Positions 63,481 to 64,000 of a DNA stretch of 64,000 nucleotides are shown here, one piece after another. Positions within the stretch are counted from its first letter, which is position 1. The number at the start of each line of letters is the position of its first letter. The translations under genes and the position numbers were made by a program. The DNA is from Kribbella sp. NBC_00382 (lineage in GTDB: Bacteria; Actinomycetota; Actinomycetes; Propionibacteriales; Kribbellaceae), in the NCBI RefSeq assembly GCF_036067295.1, contig NZ_CP107954.1, positions 6,882,001 to 6,946,000 of the forward strand, given 5' to 3'. The notes under the pieces were generated by a model. That model was not told the DNA's origin. It ran no database searches and saw nothing but the letters and a program-made list of their open reading frames with translations.

Positions 63481-64000
63481 ATGAGCGTTGCACCAGCAGT
63501 CGACAGGCACGGCCACCCGAACGGAGCGCTGTCTCCGTCCCGGGCGGCGGACTTCATGAGCTGCCCGCTCAAGTACCGGTTCCGGGTGATCGACCGGCTG
63601 CCGGAGAAGCCTTCGTCGGCGGCCGTCCGGGGCACGGTGGTGCACGCGGTGCTGGAGCGGCTCTTCGACCTGCCCAGTGGGCAGCGGACGCTGGAGCACG
63701 CCGCCGAGATGCTCGAGCCGCAATGGCAGAAGCTGCTCGAGGCCGAGCCCGAGGTCGCGGAACTGTTCGCCGAGGACGCCGACGGCGAGGAGCTCGCCAA
63801 GTGGCTGGCCGAGGCCCACCAACTGCTCGGCAAGTACTTCAAGCTCGAAGACCCGAACCTGCTGGAGCCGGCCGAGCGCGAGCTGTACGTCGAGACCGAG
63901 CTGGAGTCAGGCCTGACGCTGCGCGGGTACGTCGACCGCCTCGACGTCGCGCCGACCGGCGAGATCCGGGTGGTCGACTACAAGACCGGCCGGTCGCCGT
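63481..64000 (+). CDS. RecB family PD-(D/E)XK exonuclease (5' part, cut by window end)
   Basis: The 173 residues available begin MSVAPAVDRHGHPNGALSPS. They show the RecB-nuclease features FMSCPLKYRFRVID (first cysteine of a likely iron-sulphur cluster), AVRGTVVHAVLERLF with the conserved His, and near the window end the catalytic strand VVDYKTGRSP. This is the stand-alone RecB-like/AddB-type nuclease found next to trmI-mpa in many actinobacteria. The gene runs off the window. It is divergent from the lipoprotein gene, with 147 bases between starts. Confidence 0.9.
   Translation, partial: MSVAPAVDRHGHPNGALSPSRAADFMSCPLKYRFRVIDRLPEKPSSAAVRGTVVHAVLERLFDLPSGQRTLEHAAEMLEPQWQKLLEAEPEVAELFAEDADGEELAKWLAEAHQLLGKYFKLEDPNLLEPAERELYVETELESGLTLRGYVDRLDVAPTGEIRVVDYKTGRSP

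Overview
The window is chromosomal DNA from a high-GC Gram-positive actinobacterium. The markers are WhiA, RbpA, OpcA-type glucose-6-phosphate dehydrogenase assembly protein, a Pup-proteasome cluster (mpa, dop, pup, prcB, prcA), a mycothiol-dependent isomerase-like protein, many GTG starts and gene pairs that overlap by 4 bases. Gene order and protein style suggest the Propionibacteriales (a Kribbella-like soil organism). That placement is inference, not proof.

Layout. 0-5 kb: ABC transporter, heme A synthase ctaA, a secreted ScyD/ScyE-like beta-propeller and heme O synthase ctaB. 5.5-14 kb: a pentose phosphate operon tkt-tal-pgi-zwf-opcA-pgl, mostly joined by 4-base overlaps, then a PEP mutase-like gene. 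14.9-18.6 kb: lower glycolysis gap-pgk-tpiA with secG and rbpA. 18.9-25.8 kb: the conserved uvrC-rapZ-yvcK-whiA block, interrupted by an opposite-strand sigma factor gene and its partner. 26-37.6 kb: an accessory-rich stretch. It holds a secreted subtilisin, a 20-bp tandem repeat, a Rieske lipoprotein, uvrA with an SOS-like box, small enzymes, a decayed alpha/beta hydrolase, a GH30 galactanase, an HtrA-like protease, and a PD-(D/E)XK-like nuclease directly behind tRNA-Pro(GGG). 37.7-42.9 kb: der-plsC-cmk-tyrA-aroH-folD. 43-49.2 kb: a decayed acetyltransferase and a two-gene cassette. 49.2-59.3 kb: the proteasome cluster with accessory genes. 59.4-64 kb: trmI, a frameshifted winged-helix gene, a site-2 protease, a dioxygenase-like lipoprotein and the start of a RecB-family nuclease.

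The most unusual item is the cassette at 43.6-49.2 kb. Its second gene is a bacterial homologue of the animal protein-arginine deiminases (PAD), with the catalytic Asp, His, Asp and Cys all in place. Its first gene encodes a 978-residue protein with a charged coiled-coil centre and no function I can name. The pair is read from an AT-rich promoter with a dyad operator. It ends seven bases from the end of the Pup-proteasome operon, where pafA is often found in other actinobacteria. A metzincin-type metalloprotease with cysteine/glycine-rich linkers sits between mpa and dop, so the proteasome genes are flanked by protein-modifying or protein-degrading accessory genes.

Other themes are: Lys/Ala-rich histone-H1-like tails on two unrelated enzymes (OpcA and UvrA); at least three broken genes; several strong hairpins acting as terminators or sitting over starts; and three unrelated tandem repeats with periods of 20, 25 and 27 bp.
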